From assembly GCA_963930645.1 (NCBI GenBank), contig OZ005651.1:328371527-328435526 (forward strand): DNA of 64,000 nucleotides, in the 5' to 3' direction. The translations under genes were made by a program, and so were the position numbers. Source of the stretch: Salticus scenicus. Taxonomy: Eukaryota; Arthropoda; Arachnida; Araneae; Salticidae. The notes beneath the pieces are model-generated. The model did no database searches and was not told the origin of the DNA. It saw nothing but the letters and a program-made list of their open reading frames with translations. Below, one piece after another: positions 33,801 to 45,974 of this stretch; within the stretch, counting starts at the first letter, position 1, and every line of letters starts with the position of its first letter.

Positions 33801-34775
33801 CATAGAGATAATAATAATGTTTTTTAATAATAATGTTATTATTTTTTGAAAGATGAATGGAGCTTTCCATCAAAATTATTTTTCTTCGTTTTCATTATGG
33901 GTATTTTTTCATGTGCACAGTTTTTTTTTAGGTTTATGTGATGCATCATTTGCATGTAATCCTGCACACAAGGCTTATATCGACAAAAAATTAGCTCATA
34001 TTTTCAAGAAAAAATAAATTAAATTAAAACTATACAATTATTCCAACAGCTGTAATAAAACTTTTTTTAACACTTGTTAAATATTACAAGTTTTAACACA
34101 AATTGTTTTTCAAGTTATTGTAAAAAGAATCATAGTTTTTTTACTGATATATTTCCATTATTCAAAAGTACTCGACCCCTGAAAGTAGTTTCAAAATGAT
34201 AAATATTATTAAAATTAAATATTTTCAAATTTGGAAAATCTGACAAAAATTGAAATGGTGAAAATATCGTGGAATTTACAATTAGAAAAAAAATTACATA
34301 ATTCAAAGTAACTAATAATGAAATCCCCAAAAAATAAATATTGGTTTAGTTATTTACAAGAAAACATGTCCTTAAGTTGCATTTTCCCCTCCTAATTAGA
34401 AATTTGAGATTGGAACCGAAACAATTATCTGATATTAGTATGTAAATTATATTAGACAAATATTCTAACCCCCCCCCCAAAAAAAAAAAAAAAAATAATA
34501 ATAATAATAATAATAATAATCAAAATTCATTAAGCAATTTGGGAGAAGCGATGTATCAAAGCTGAGCCATAAAAAAGTGAAATTATCGTAACGATCGTCA
34601 AAGCGCTATGCTCGCCTTAAAATAATACAGCTTAGCTTTTTAGATTGATTTCTTTAGAAATCAACCTATTGCAACACTTAGGCAATTACTAGATATTAAT
34701 TTGCAATTATTGTATACAAAATTCCGAATCAAATGTCCCTAATTTGGAGAAGCCGGTATACTTAACAGAAAGTTA

Positions 34776-34812
<37 letters not shown>

Positions 34813-37153
34813 TAAAATTGGACAACAGGACTTACAGTGTTTAAGAAAAATTTAATCCACTTCATCGTAATATGCAACGTAATATATATTAGTAACGTAA
34901 TATATATATAGGGTCCTCCAAAAGTCCTTGTAGCTTGTGAACGTGTCGAAATGTCTTAAAGGTGCAAAAAAGTGTTCGAGCGATTTGAAGGAGACTTCAT
35001 TTAATTAAAAATAATGTATATATATAGTAATAATAATCTCTTGATTATATAGGAGAGCACTTAGGAAGAAAAACTGAAATTTCAAAAGTGAAGTTTTTTT
35101 TTTTTTTTTTTTTTTTTTTAGCGCGATGGAAACGTTTTTTCAAGACAAAGGTTTTGTGCTACAATGCATTTTTGCGACCAATTTATTTTTAGGACATTTA
35201 TGACCGATTAAAGAACCGATTAAAGTTTTTGCTAAAAATATCATCCTTTTTGCCAATCCTCCATTTCAACCAAAGTTACATTGATTTGTTATTCAAATTT
35301 CTTTTTCGATTTTAAAAGTATTTTCTTTTCTCATATCAGGTAGAAAATCCCACACTTTGTCTTCTTATGACACATACATATAAATATTATTTAAATCATT
35401 TAATTACTTTATTTAAAAAGAAATAGTGATAGTAGAAGATAAATAATTAAATATTCCTAAATTATTATTCGTAGAAGTTGAAATTTTTCAAAAAAATAAA
35501 TACAAAAAAAATTTTAGTGGAAATAATAAAATCTGTATAAAAGGTAAGTACTTTTGTTCAAAACTAGAAGTGATATTTAAATTAAAAAAATTATTATTAT
35601 TATGTCCACCAAATAATAAATATTTAAATCCTCTTTTAATACATATTTCTACTTCTAGTGATACATGTTTCGAATAAATATTTTCTCTAATATCTATGCA
35701 ACGTGTGAATTCAATAACTCTCGTATTAGTTTCAATTTCACTTTCTGGTTTGAATGAGAATGAGATTTCAGGAAATATTTATGACACTTAAAAATATTGC
35801 ATACTAGTGCAAAGATAAATCTATCATTTTCTTTTATAATGGTATAATTTTAAATTTAAATTATCATACTTTATATTATTTGAACCTAAAACAAATAATT
35901 AACTATTGGTAAAAATTTTAATATTTTTCAATGGCTAAAAATTTATACATAAACACCTATTTTAAATTATAAAAATAGAGTATCTGAATTATTGTAGTAG
36001 GTGCTCTTACATATAACATATAAGCATGTCATACAAATAATAATAAGTGTATTTAACCTTTCCGGTTATTTTCAGTCCCCATAACTCAGAAAATAATTTT
36101 AATACAGGGATGTAATTTCACCAGTGCACTAATGTGATCCACGTTATTTTTAGTAACCTAAATTACATAGTTTTATTTTTCCTAATTACTCAGATTTTAA
36201 CTTTCAAAACATGTAGTTTTTAACAGTAATAATATTCGGTGTTTTCCGTGATTTTCCCCGAAACTCGCGTGAATACAAATAAGACCCTTTCGAAAGATTC
36301 CTACACGGACAGAACTTCATCCAAGCCTAGGACCCTAGAGCTTGGTCATCCTAAACAACATGAGCTTTAACTCTTACAACACTAAAACCTAATAAAAAAG
36401 AAAAAAATCTAAAGTTTTTTTTTTTTTTTTTTTAAATCTTTAATTAGTTAAGATAATTTCAAGTTTTTTCAGTTCGAATTTTGTAAATAGAATATTAAGA
36501 TCTATCTCACAATTTTCCAATTTTATCTCACAAACATTTTTAATTTGACATTTTATTTTGCATAGTTTCGGAGGTACAGAATTGAAAAAATCGCTGACTC
36601 TTAAAAATATTTACTATTTCATAATTAAGGATGCAATAAATAACTTATACTTCCAGTATATTTTGAAACTGAGAACATAAAAATAATATTTCATGTAACC
36701 GAAAGGAAAAATTTGAAATTAAAAAAAATTATTAATAGTTAAATTTTTCTATATTATTAACTTCAACAACATCATATTTTAGTGTTTCCGAGTGTCATAG
36801 ATTTCCTTGTAACATTATAAATTAGAAAAAAAAAATTAGTGAAATTTTTATGATGTTATAAATGTGATATCAGAAAATCACAAGCTCCACACATTTATCT
36901 TGTACAATTTCTGAAATACAATATTTGAAATCTAATTGATTTTAGTAGTACTCATGTCCTTCAAATACTGAACAATTGTAATGGCAACACATCAAAATCT
37001 ACAGACTACTTGCCTTACCAAATAGACCTTTATAAATTTAGTACACTCAAAAAAATTATAAAAGGCATGAATCAGATAAAATTTGAAATCAAACAATTTT
37101 TTATAAAATTACTTTTAAAATTCGACAGTGAAATCCTACTCGTTCATTTTTTT
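33801..37153. other. AT-rich DNA; poly(A) and AAT runs
   Basis: C and A runs followed by AAT units (34,470-34,520), an A run of 28 bases (34,783-34,810) and T runs (35,096-35,120 and 36,417-36,434) are the main landmarks. At 34,912 TAGGGTCCTCCAAAAGTCC resembles a mariner-type end without a partner. A GC-richer patch at 36,235-36,360 may be an old SINE fragment. Confidence 0.4.
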
Positions 37154-37776
37154 ACTTTCTCTTACCCATAAGGTAGAGAAAGTATTGTTTTTGGGTCAAA
37201 TTTTTGAATGCGAGATTTTGTTATATTTACACGTTTTGAGGTCCCCTGAATACGAAAATCATGTTTTTACCAAATGGTCTGTGTGTATGTCTGTGTGTGT
37301 GTCTGTGTGTGTCTGTGTGTGTGTCTGTTATCAGCATATCTCAAAAACAAATTATCGCAGAAAGTTCAAACTTGGTATTCTAAATGTGTATCATATAGGG
37401 ATGCTACAGTAAGCTTTTCGTTAAATCAAGCAAATGGTTCGTGTACAGGGACAATCAAGAGAATTCTAATACATTACGTCTATGGGGGAAATTGCAGGTA
37501 AGTAGAGTTTAACGTCTATAGACTGCACTAAACCAAATGAAACGAATATATATTTTTTGTAATAGAGATAGTTATCTGGGGAAAAAAATTGTGTATGTAG
37601 GAGCCTCGCCTCCCCCCTGGGGGGGAAGTGCCCCCTCGAGGGGAGTAAATTTTCATGATGGGTATCTTTCAAAAGAGCTCGCCAATACCTTTAAAACGAA
37701 TGGTTGAACCATCGATATGCGATAATTTAAAACAAAGTTATTGATTTTTTTTTACTTTTAACGAAAAAAAAACTCG

Positions 37777-37814
<38 letters not shown>

Positions 37815-38165
37815 AATATTGAGAATAAAATGGGCTTTTTTTAGATATTTGGTGTTATACTACTTCTCTAATATGGAAATCGTCTGCATTATCATAAAAG
37901 ATATATTTTTTTTAATTATAATATTAATAAATTATTTTTTAAAAACAGAATAATTTTTTAATAACCGAATTAAATTCTATATAAATGTAGGTGCATTAAT
38001 GAAACGGAGGGTTAAGGGGGGCGGTAGCCTCCCTCACACTCATATAAAACTCTTCAGAAGCCTAATATGAATCGTTTAACGCAGGTTTACATAACAGTAC
38101 TCGTTATCTTACCTTTTAATCTGCAACCTGTATTTATAGTATTAAATTTCAGGGTAAGAGAAAGT
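37154..38165 (+). mobile_element. Repeat family R3 with ACTTTCTCTTACCC ends
   Basis: ACTTTCTCTTACCC at the left (37,154-37,167) is exactly reversed at the right (38,152-38,165). The left end also forms a hairpin with AGGTAGAGAAAGT just after it. Next come a segment GCGAGATTTTGTTATATTTA, a GTGTGTCT-type microsatellite (37,270-37,330) and unique sequence. The same left segment occurs at 42.1 kb and, reversed, at 44.0 kb. A T run of about 34 bases lies at 37,780-37,813. Confidence 0.55.
37588..37650. repeat. GC-rich cluster of short hairpins
   Basis: CCCCCCTGGGGGG and CCCCTCGAGGGG are two self-complementary blocks within 45 bases, in DNA that is otherwise about 70 percent A+T. They lie inside the R3 element. 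Confidence 0.7.
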
Positions 38166-38334
38166 CGTGTGGGTGACACACCAGATTATTATTTTTTTTT
38201 TCCCTTTCAACTGATCCAACCATTACTATATCGTTTTTTTTTTTTTTTTTTGTTTTGTTTCTTTGTAACTTAAAAAAAAGGAGCTAATGTTTTGTGACAA
38301 AACTATTTTGGCTAATGATACAAGTAAGATATTA

Positions 38335-38862
38335 AGACACGAACATACCAGTTTTTAACATTGATTTTGCAGCGGCTTCCTGGTCGAACCACCGTTTTCT
38401 GGGACTGCCGCGGTCACGCTTGCCCTTTGGAATGTAATTGAAGGCAGCTCTCCGTAATCTTCCGCGTGTCATACGTTGGACATGATTTTTCCAATTAGTG
38501 CAGTATACATTGATCTTGTCTAAGAGGCTAGAAACTTTTAATTCGTTTCTAATATCTTCATTTCTGATTTTGTCCATAATTGTGCAGCCCTTTAGAGATC
38601 GAACAGGGCGCAGCCCCGGCTCACCAAAATTAGTTAGCGCATCTCTGCTGCCTGGATCCTGCTTCTCTCTTGGGCAATCAGGGTCCATGCCTCTGAGCCA
38701 TACATCAAAGTGGGCGCGGCCATAACCCTATAAAACTTCATCTGTGTTTCTTTTCTCGTTTTTCTCTTTAGTGTTCTTGTGAGAGTGCCACAAATGTGTT
38801 GGAATTTGTGTTGTGTTTGTACTATATTTATTTGCATGCAAATGTTTACATGCATATAAATG
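38335..38862 (-). pseudogene. LINE reverse-transcriptase C-terminal fragment
   Basis: On the minus strand one frame gives MKFYRVMAAPTLMYGSEAWT and SRIQAAEMR. After a shift near 38,640 another frame gives LRPVRSLKGCTIMDKIRNED, then NWKNHVQRM and PKGKRDRGSPRKRW. These blocks in this order mark the region after the reverse-transcriptase domain of RTE/CR1-type LINEs. The catalytic domain and endonuclease are absent (5' truncation). It would have been a cytoplasmic and nuclear enzyme for target-primed reverse transcription; it is dead here. Confidence 0.85.
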
Positions 38863-39270
38863 CTATTCTATATGTCCGCAATCACCAAAAATTACACTTT
38901 ACAAGCGAGTTACAACACCGCTTACTGCAGTTTCAGTCGGCGGTGTTTACCTGACAGAAAATATCTTCATCAATAACGATTTATCTTTCAAGACAACATC
39001 GCAATTAAAACCTCATGTGGGCGCGAGTAGCTGGCATAAAATTAAATAAACTGTGTTAATCATGAAACCGTTTAATTTGTAGGACACTGTTTTGCATATT
39101 TCTCATTACGCATTCGTGCAGCACCCTCTATCGACGAAAAATTCAATTACTTTTTTCTTTACCGAAATAAATTTTCTTTACCCCTTTACGATAATAACTT
39201 TTTCGTAAACCGCGTTCATTTCTACCAATTCCTTCATTTTTTAAAATTTCTACAGACTAATGGAACACTC

Positions 39271-39332
<62 letters not shown>

Positions 39333-39386
39333 TATTATTATTATTATTATTATTATACGTGAAAATATAACAAACTTCAAAATATG
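38863..39386. repeat. AT-rich stretch with TA/ATT microsatellite
   Basis: A TA run followed by ATT units occupies about 39,273-39,352. The preceding 400 bases hold nothing recognised. Confidence 0.7.
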
Positions 39387-39847
39387 CACTGAAAAAAATT
39401 CTTTGAGTGACATCTAGAAATTAATTGCGGCTCTAGTAAAAATAGTTCTATGTCATTTTTATAAATTCTGGTGTCCTTTGCTATCGAGTTCTAAAATCCC
39501 CTATTAGAATTCTAGAGCGTTTTCCTATATTATCGTGGGACCAATCCCATTTAAAAATCTCTGAAAATAATTGCGAATACAAGAGGCGAGTTTTAGTAAC
39601 TATAATTTTGTTTTATGGTTCAATTTTAGGAAAACAAGCGAGAATACAAAGAATTCATAATATTCATGATATTGTTTCACCTTCTAGAAAAGTGTAAATT
39701 AAAAGTTCTCGATTATTCCATCTATCCAGTTTATTATTTACGTTATACGCATAACTCATAAGGCTATATTTCTAGTTTAGGGATTTAGAAAATGACTACT
39801 TATTCGTTCTAGATGAAAAGGGTAAGTTGTTTTTTTTTTCCTCGGTG
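39387..39847 (-). mobile_element. Dispersed repeat R1, copy 2 (uninterrupted)
   Basis: The ends are CACTGAAAAAAATTC at 39,387 and, reversed, CACCGAGGAAAAAAA at 39,847. Its reverse complement aligns with 1,568-1,623 plus 2,025-2,440. It carries the empty site for the SINE: GATTTAGAAAATGACTACTT near 39,782 is continuous here. Confidence 0.65.
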
Positions 39848-39989
39848 TTTTATTATAATATAATGCAAACAGAAAATAATGTTTTCTGTTTTCAAAGATG
39901 TACTAGGTTGCATAATGAATAAAGTGCTTCAAGACTTTTTAGAAGCTGATTAAAGAAATGTATAACGTATGTTGTGGCCATCACAAACC

Positions 39990-40810
39990 TTTTTTCAATG
40001 TCATTCCGTATAGCAGTGCCATCTACCGATTTACATGCACAAATATTTAATTGACAGAGCTTTACACACTAGACATTTTACATGTGCAGTTTGGTACAAT
40101 TTTAAACGATACATTCTGAGCTATAGCCATTTAAAAAATCGCAGAAAGGAAATAAGCAACGCCACCTGCCATCCAATATGCACTCAATCTGAATCAGAAA
40201 AATGTTCCATAATATCTATTTCGTGGACCAAGATTGGTGCATTCATATATACCATAGAAGCTGAGAGGTAGCCTTCTATAAGCAGAAAATATTACACCAT
40301 AACATGACCACATGTATCCCGATATGAACCTAAATTGAATCAGCATATCTTTCATATCAGAAATGCTGAGATATTGCCTTTCCGTAAATAGGGAAAATTG
40401 CATATAATGGCACCAACTGTTGACCAATATGCACCCAAATTGTATCAATATAGTTTACCACCATAGGCCTCATATAGATTACGTTTTGAGCACTTATACA
40501 CGATAGAAGCTGAGATAGTTTTCCCTTAAATGAAAGAATTTAAAGCATTGCAGTGTCATCTGTTGGGCGATATATAACAACTCAGCACCAATTGAAATTA
40601 AAGTCCAACAAAATATAAAGTTTTAATGTATTCCGCTCATAGGTCCATAAGAAACAGTGTCCACAAAACTTTGGCAACACTCAATTAGACAGATACACAG
40701 GCAGGCACATCAGACAGAAATTTTCTAAAGATGATTCAAAACATGCAAATCTAGGGAAAACAGGAGGTTGAAAATTTCCACGAATCTAATACTTTCGTCT
40801 TATAGAAGAA
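39990..40810 (-). repeat. Degenerate tandem units plus R3-type tail
   Basis: Units of roughly 105-150 bases repeat about four times. Each has a phrase such as ATATGCACTCAATCTGAATC, GAACCTAAATTGAATCAG or ATGCACCCAAATTGTATCAA. They end in ATTAGACAGATACACAGGCAGG and ATTTCCACGAATCTAATACTTT, the layout seen reversed at the start of R3 copies. Confidence 0.5.
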
Positions 40811-42092
40811 TGTAATGAAATAAAAAATTAATCTCTGAGATAGAAAATTATCTCTTTGTAAGGCTTTATACTAAATACATAAAATAATAGCCGTCATTTT
40901 AACCAAAGAACTGTAAAATAAAATTTTATTTAATAGGCCTACTTAAGTTTGGAGTTATTTTTTAATTCAAATAAAGACTATTATAGTAAAATAATTTCTT
41001 AATTTTAGTATAAAATCATGAAAATATAAAATTTTATTTACATCTTTTGTAATCTTAAATTTGATAATATTGTTAATATTTGGTGAAATAAATTTAATGT
41101 GTATTAAAGCATTGTATAATTATTCTATTACATACATTTAAATTTATTTCTAGCTATATATGATTTCGTAACGTTTCTTTGCAATATGAAACAAAAGAAA
41201 AAATTTCCAAACAGTAACCAATAAACATAATTTTTTGAAAAATATTTTGATAAAAAAAAGCGTTTTTTTTTTCTTCTTTTCATTTTCTTTAATTGTTCTT
41301 TAAAATGAAAAAGTTGAACAAATAGGATACATGTGTAGAATAAAGCGTCAATAACTTCCTTAGAAGCTACTATACTAACACCCTTCTGCCTCTGGGGATT
41401 TGTGCGTTATTACTTCCTCAGTTTTCGACCGTTACGTCATTAAATTCTGAGAGCAGTTGCATCTTTAGTTTTCTATGAGCATTCTTTGATCCTTTTTTAA
41501 TTTTAAATATTTTCGAATCGATTCATTTATAAAATGAAAAACAATCATGCTGTTATTATCTAATTATTATGTATTATTTTGGTTATTGTTATCAAAATAT
41601 AAAATAGTCTAAGATCAGATGAGGAAAAGAAGGCACGAGTGTAGCGTGCAAGTAGCAATGCACCAAAAGTTTACTATTTAGAAAAGTAGTTTAAAATGAA
41701 AAATGTAAGCAAAACTTTCAGGCTTTACTTACGTTGTTTCATAGAAATGGGGTTACCTATCAAGCATATCCATTGTCCTTTGCATGATTATTATTTTATT
41801 ATTTCATATAGGTAATACAAATAAAGGAGAAGAGAAATTGGCTAACCAATTTACATGTACTTGTTTTTATCATTGTCATTTCTATAGGTAATTAAAAGAG
41901 GTAAAATGGAACTTTAAAGCCCTGCCTAATGTTTACAGGCGCTTAAAACGTCGTAAGCCAAGTGTTACATGCCCCCTCCCCCACCTCATGTCATAATTTT
42001 CTATGAAGAGCAGTATTTTAAACGAATAAAAAAGTACCGACGGAGATTAATTTTACTTATTTATATAAGTATAATAATTCTTATAAATAAAA
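40811..42092. other. AT-rich DNA without recognised feature
   Basis: I see no supported gene or repeat pair. Confidence 0.4.
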
Positions 42093-42657
42093 CTTTTTTT
42101 TCCTGTTCCGAACATAGTACTGTGATCATGAAAATTTTTGACTATGAAATTTTGGTGTATTTATACGTTTTGAAGTATTCTGAGCTCATTTTTGCTGTGT
42201 TTACTGTGATAAATGTGTGTGTGTGTGTGTGTGAACATGATAACGTCTAAACGCTTCATTCAATTGAGCTGAAAGTTTGTAGGTATGTTTTAAGGCCTCA
42301 CCGTACATACATTTGTATACACTTTGATGAATGTATACAAATTTAAAGTGTTTTTTTTTTCTTTTCTATGACACACACCAAAAAAAAAACTCTGTATGAG
42401 TATTACCTATGGACTCAAATTATTTAAAGTGCGATAGCGTCTAAATGCCTTATTCGATTCAGCTTGAAGTTGGTAAGTATATTACAAGTGACCGTCGTTC
42501 AAACTGTATAAATTTTGATGAGTATAGGACTATAATCCTTTAACAGAGACACAAAATATATTCTTTATCATTATGTACTATAGATTCAAATTATCTCAAG
42601 TGGATTAACGTCTAAACTTCACATTAAATTAAGATATAAATTGGTAGGCATGTTATA

Positions 42658-43080
42658 CACTGTAAAAAAAATCCTGTTATAGTACAGATAATTTCTGTCA
42701 GTAAAGTTGCTAGAAAATATCTGTATACTGTTGAAAAAATACGTCAAGAAAATTTTTCTGTAACAAAACAAAACAGAAACTATTCGTACACAACCGATTT
42801 TTCCCCCCTTAAAAACTTAAAAAAAAAAAAAAAAAAGTCTCTAATTATCTCAAATTTTTCTGCTTTACCACCCAGAATCGAACCAAGATCCTCTACACAG
42901 TAGGCGACAATTTTACTTCAGGTGCTTAGAATCATGTTTCATTCTGTTACTTAACACATCCCAATCCTACTTTGATACCAAGTTATCTGCATGCAAAACA
43001 GAAACAATTTAAACTTACAAGATAAAATCTGTAAATATTGATGCAGTTTTTATCCAGTTACAGAAAAAAAAAATCTGGAG
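42658..43080 (+). mobile_element. FB1 foldback family, partial copy
   Basis: CACTGTAAAAAAAATCCTGT starts a segment that parallels the FB1 left arm: CTAGAAAATATCTGTATAC, ACAGAAACTATTCGTA, an A run, the tRNA-like block, then CCAATCCTACTTTGATACCA and ACAAAACAGAA-type sequence. TA precedes it. No complete right arm was found. Confidence 0.65.
42868..42945 (-). repeat. tRNA-like module in the FB1 partial copy
   Basis: On the minus strand GGTTCGATTCTGGG is a perfect B-box, preceded by GCCTACTGTGTAGAGGATC, which resembles an anticodon arm. The A-box side (CACCTGAAGTAAAA) is degraded. Of the three FB1 modules this one has the best B-box. Confidence 0.55.
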
Positions 43081-43199
43081 TGACTCCACTCGACTTTCCG
43101 AACATTGAGTAACTAACAGTTTTGTAGATAAAATAAAGAAAGAGGAGTTGCTAAACAAACAAAAAAGAGAAAAACATAACAAAGTGTTTGAGTATTTTT

Positions 43200-43895
43200 C
43201 TCCATATATCACACGAGGTTTTATTTAACGCTACTGAACTTTGAGCCCTTAGATCATAATGATAAAGTATTTTTCGTTGTGTCCCTGTAAAAATCTATAA
43301 ATGCTAGATTCACCAAAATGCTTATAGTTAGTGCAACAGTGATTTATAATATTCATACAAATTTTCAGCTCAATTGAATAAGGCGTTTAGATGCTATCGC
43401 TGGTCTCATAGGCCATAAAGATAAAGAATTTTTCTTTGTGCCCCTGTAAAAAAACTGTAAATGCTAGATTCACCAAAATCTATACAGTTGGTTCAAATAT
43501 GACCTATAACATGTGTACAAATTCTTTGCTGAGATTAATAAGGCGTTTAGACGCTATCACACTTTTAAAAATTTGGCAAAGAATTTTTCTTTGTATCCCT
43601 GTAAAAAAACTATAAGTGCTAGATTCTCCAAAATCTATACAGATTGAGTATATGTGACCTATAATATGTGTATAAAGTTTTTGCTCAATTGAATAAGGCG
43701 TTTAGATGCTATCGCACTTTTAAGATTTTGGTCCCTTGGCCATAATGATAAAAAATTTTTCTTTGTGTCCCTGTAAAAAAACTATAAGTGCTAGATTCAC
43801 CAAAATCTATAGGGTTCGTACTATGGTGACTTACAATATACGTACCAACTTTCAGATTATTCGAACAAAGCGTTTAGACGCTAGCGTGTTCACTC
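43200..43895. repeat. Four tandem units of 155-170 bases
   Basis: GGCGTTTAGATGCTATCGC or a close variant occurs near 43,382, 43,542, 43,697 and 43,867. Between them are ATTTTTCTTTGTGTCCCTGT and TGCTAGATTCACCAAAATC in each unit. Copies differ at several percent or more of positions. Confidence 0.85.
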
Positions 43896-43905
43896 ACAGA
43901 CATAC

Positions 43906-43972
43906 ACACATACATACACACATACATACACACATACATACACACATACATACACACACACATACATACATC
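43906..43972. repeat. CACACATACATA microsatellite
   Basis: About five 12-base units lie in the right arm of the 2 kb inverted repeat. Confidence 0.9.
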
Positions 43973-44093
43973 ATCATAAAAATAGTGAAAACGGACTCGT
44001 TGGATCTCGAAACGTATAGAAACATCAAAATCTCGAATTCGGATTTTTGACATGATTACAATACTTTCCTCACTATAGTGTTCGGAAAGTAAA

Positions 44094-44196
44094 AAGTGAC
44101 TGTTGACAGATTGAGGTGTAATTTTAATGTAAATTTTTAGTTTTAGAAAATAGAAAATTGCTGTAGGAAAGTAAAAGCAGTTTTCTGTTTCTTAAC

Positions 44197-44229
<33 letters not shown>

Positions 44230-44814
44230 GGTGTAGATTTTTACATCATGAACCTTACAAATTTACATAAGTGTAGGACTTATATATTTTTTCCTTTATC
44301 TAGATACAAAGTAGAATATTTATACATTGTGGTGTAATGGGCTCAAACTGTTTAACGTTTTGATTTATTAATTTTAATTGTTTAAGAGGGCTTGGCACTA
44401 CTGAAGTTTTCTTATAAAAGCTTATATTTCCATTTAATATTTATAAAAAGAACTACATTAGGTTTGTTCAATAAAGTATGTACTCGGGCAACAATTCTTA
44501 TGGTTTTTTATATTTTTTTTACAGATTTGAAATCTTTAAATTGCGTTTTCTCAGTTTGCATATTTTCATGAATTCATGATCTTCAAAAGGCTAAAACTTC
44601 TACAGATATTTTAGAAAAGCCTTAACTTTTTCTTTTTATTACGTTTAATAACACTTACTTAAATGAATTACGGAGGGATTTTGAAATTTATTAATTAGTT
44701 TTAGGGAAATTTTTAAAAAGCACATATCTATTAACAACCGTAATAAGTATTAAATATTTAATTTAATTTAAATTCTAGCTTACATCTTAAATCATATGCA
44801 ATACGACAAAATCA
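44094..44814. other. AT-rich DNA with a 27-base T run
   Basis: A T run (44,201-44,227) is followed by TTACGGTGTAG, which reversed resembles a CACTGTAAAA-type end. I see no partner for it. Nothing else is recognised. Confidence 0.4.
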
Positions 44815-45030
44815 GATTAAGCAGTATTCGTAATATGGCGTCATTGGAGAAGGCGGATCTGTTTAAAATGTGAGAGGATATTACGAATAAAACGCAATTT
44901 GTTGGAGAGAATTATAACTAATATTTTTTCTTGAATATAAATTATTCCATTTCTTTCTGTGCTTTTCAGTGAAAACCACATTTTCTGAATAATATTTTCG
45001 TCCTGAGATTTTTAGATCATACGGTATTTT
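44815..45030. mobile_element. M1 MITE, decayed right half
   Basis: AATATGGCGTCATTGGAGAA, then CTGTTTAAAATGTGAGAGGA and GTGCTTTTCAGTGAAAAC, parallel 18,120-18,352. The left end is missing. The right end has decayed to GATTTTTAGATCATACGGTA. Confidence 0.65.
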
Positions 45031-45387
45031 TAATTATTTATTTATTTATTTTTTTTTTTTCTTGTGTATTATAATATATAATTATTCAGATGTTATAGAT
45101 ATAATAAACTAAAGGATAGAAAACTATGAATCCCTTTCAAATGAATTTTATTAATCTTTCAAAAGAACTCTTCAAACAACAACTATTGACACATTTTATT
45201 TAATAAAAAAAAAAAAAATCGAACAATCTTACCACTTAGCGAATTTTATCGCATAATTGGGAAAAAAAATTAATAAAAGAGTGTCAATATTTTAAAAAAG
45301 TAGACTAATACTTCTATATTTAAATCGTGATAAAATATAAACTATAGTTAACCACATGATTGAAAAATATATATATATATATATATA

Positions 45388-45540
45388 TCTTTATATATAT
45401 ATTTCTTTTGTGCGTGTGTATGTCACTGAACTCCTCCTAAACGGCTGGACCGAGTTTAATAAAATTTTTTGTGTGTCTTCAGGTGGATTCGAGAATGGTT
45501 TAGATTTACAATTCAGTTCAATCGGATAATTGGATCAAAA
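45388..45540 (+). mobile_element. Helitron 5' terminal segment
   Basis: TC start, TATATA stretch, GTGTGTATGTCACTGAACTC, then CGGCTGGACCGAGTTTAATA and AGGTGGATTCGAGAATGG. The same segment recurs at 46,161. Confidence 0.8.
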
Positions 45541-45974
45541 GATATTAAATAAAAACTTCATTTTAACTTTAAAATGATTAAAAAGAAAAATATATTTGAT
45601 GCCAAAATAACCAAAATAAACACGTTTATTGTTTATTTATTTTTTTCCGGAAATAAAATATTTTTAATTTCGCGTGATTAATAATAAAAATTAGAAAAAA
45701 AAAATAATATACTATTAAAATATTCGCGTGTAAATAAATATTTTCATAGAGATACTTGGTATTAGCTTAAAATTTTTAGTACTTTTCTTTTCTACAGTAA
45801 AACAATTTTTTTCGTTTTAATTGATACTTTATATGTAACTTATAAAGGTTCTTTTATGTTTTCACCTTAATTGTAAATAGTAATAATTTCGAATTTATTA
45901 GAATTTTTTATTTTTATTTTGTATATATCATAAAACAGTTTTTCTTTCTTTTTTTTTTTTTTTTTTTTTTTTTT

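Larger units (their letters stand above)
42093..44093. mobile_element. 2 kb inverted repeat of R3 units, split by foldback DNA
   Basis: The left arm starts with TTCCGAACATAGTACTGTGA and continues GAAATTTTGGTGTATTTATA. The right arm, reversed, starts TTTCCGAACACTATAGTGAG and continues GAGATTTTGATGTTTCTATA. Both arms then have a short dinucleotide-type run, then tandem units with GCGTCTAAACGC or GCGTCTAAATGC phrases. The centre (42,658-43,190) is occupied by FB1-family DNA. Confidence 0.6.

Noticed and set aside
34905..34935. Mariner-type end TAGGGTCCTCCAAAAGTCC
   Set aside because: No matching inverted end or transposase was found within several kilobases.
43906..43972. CRISPR-like regular repeats
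   Set aside because: The units are a 12-base microsatellite with no spacers.
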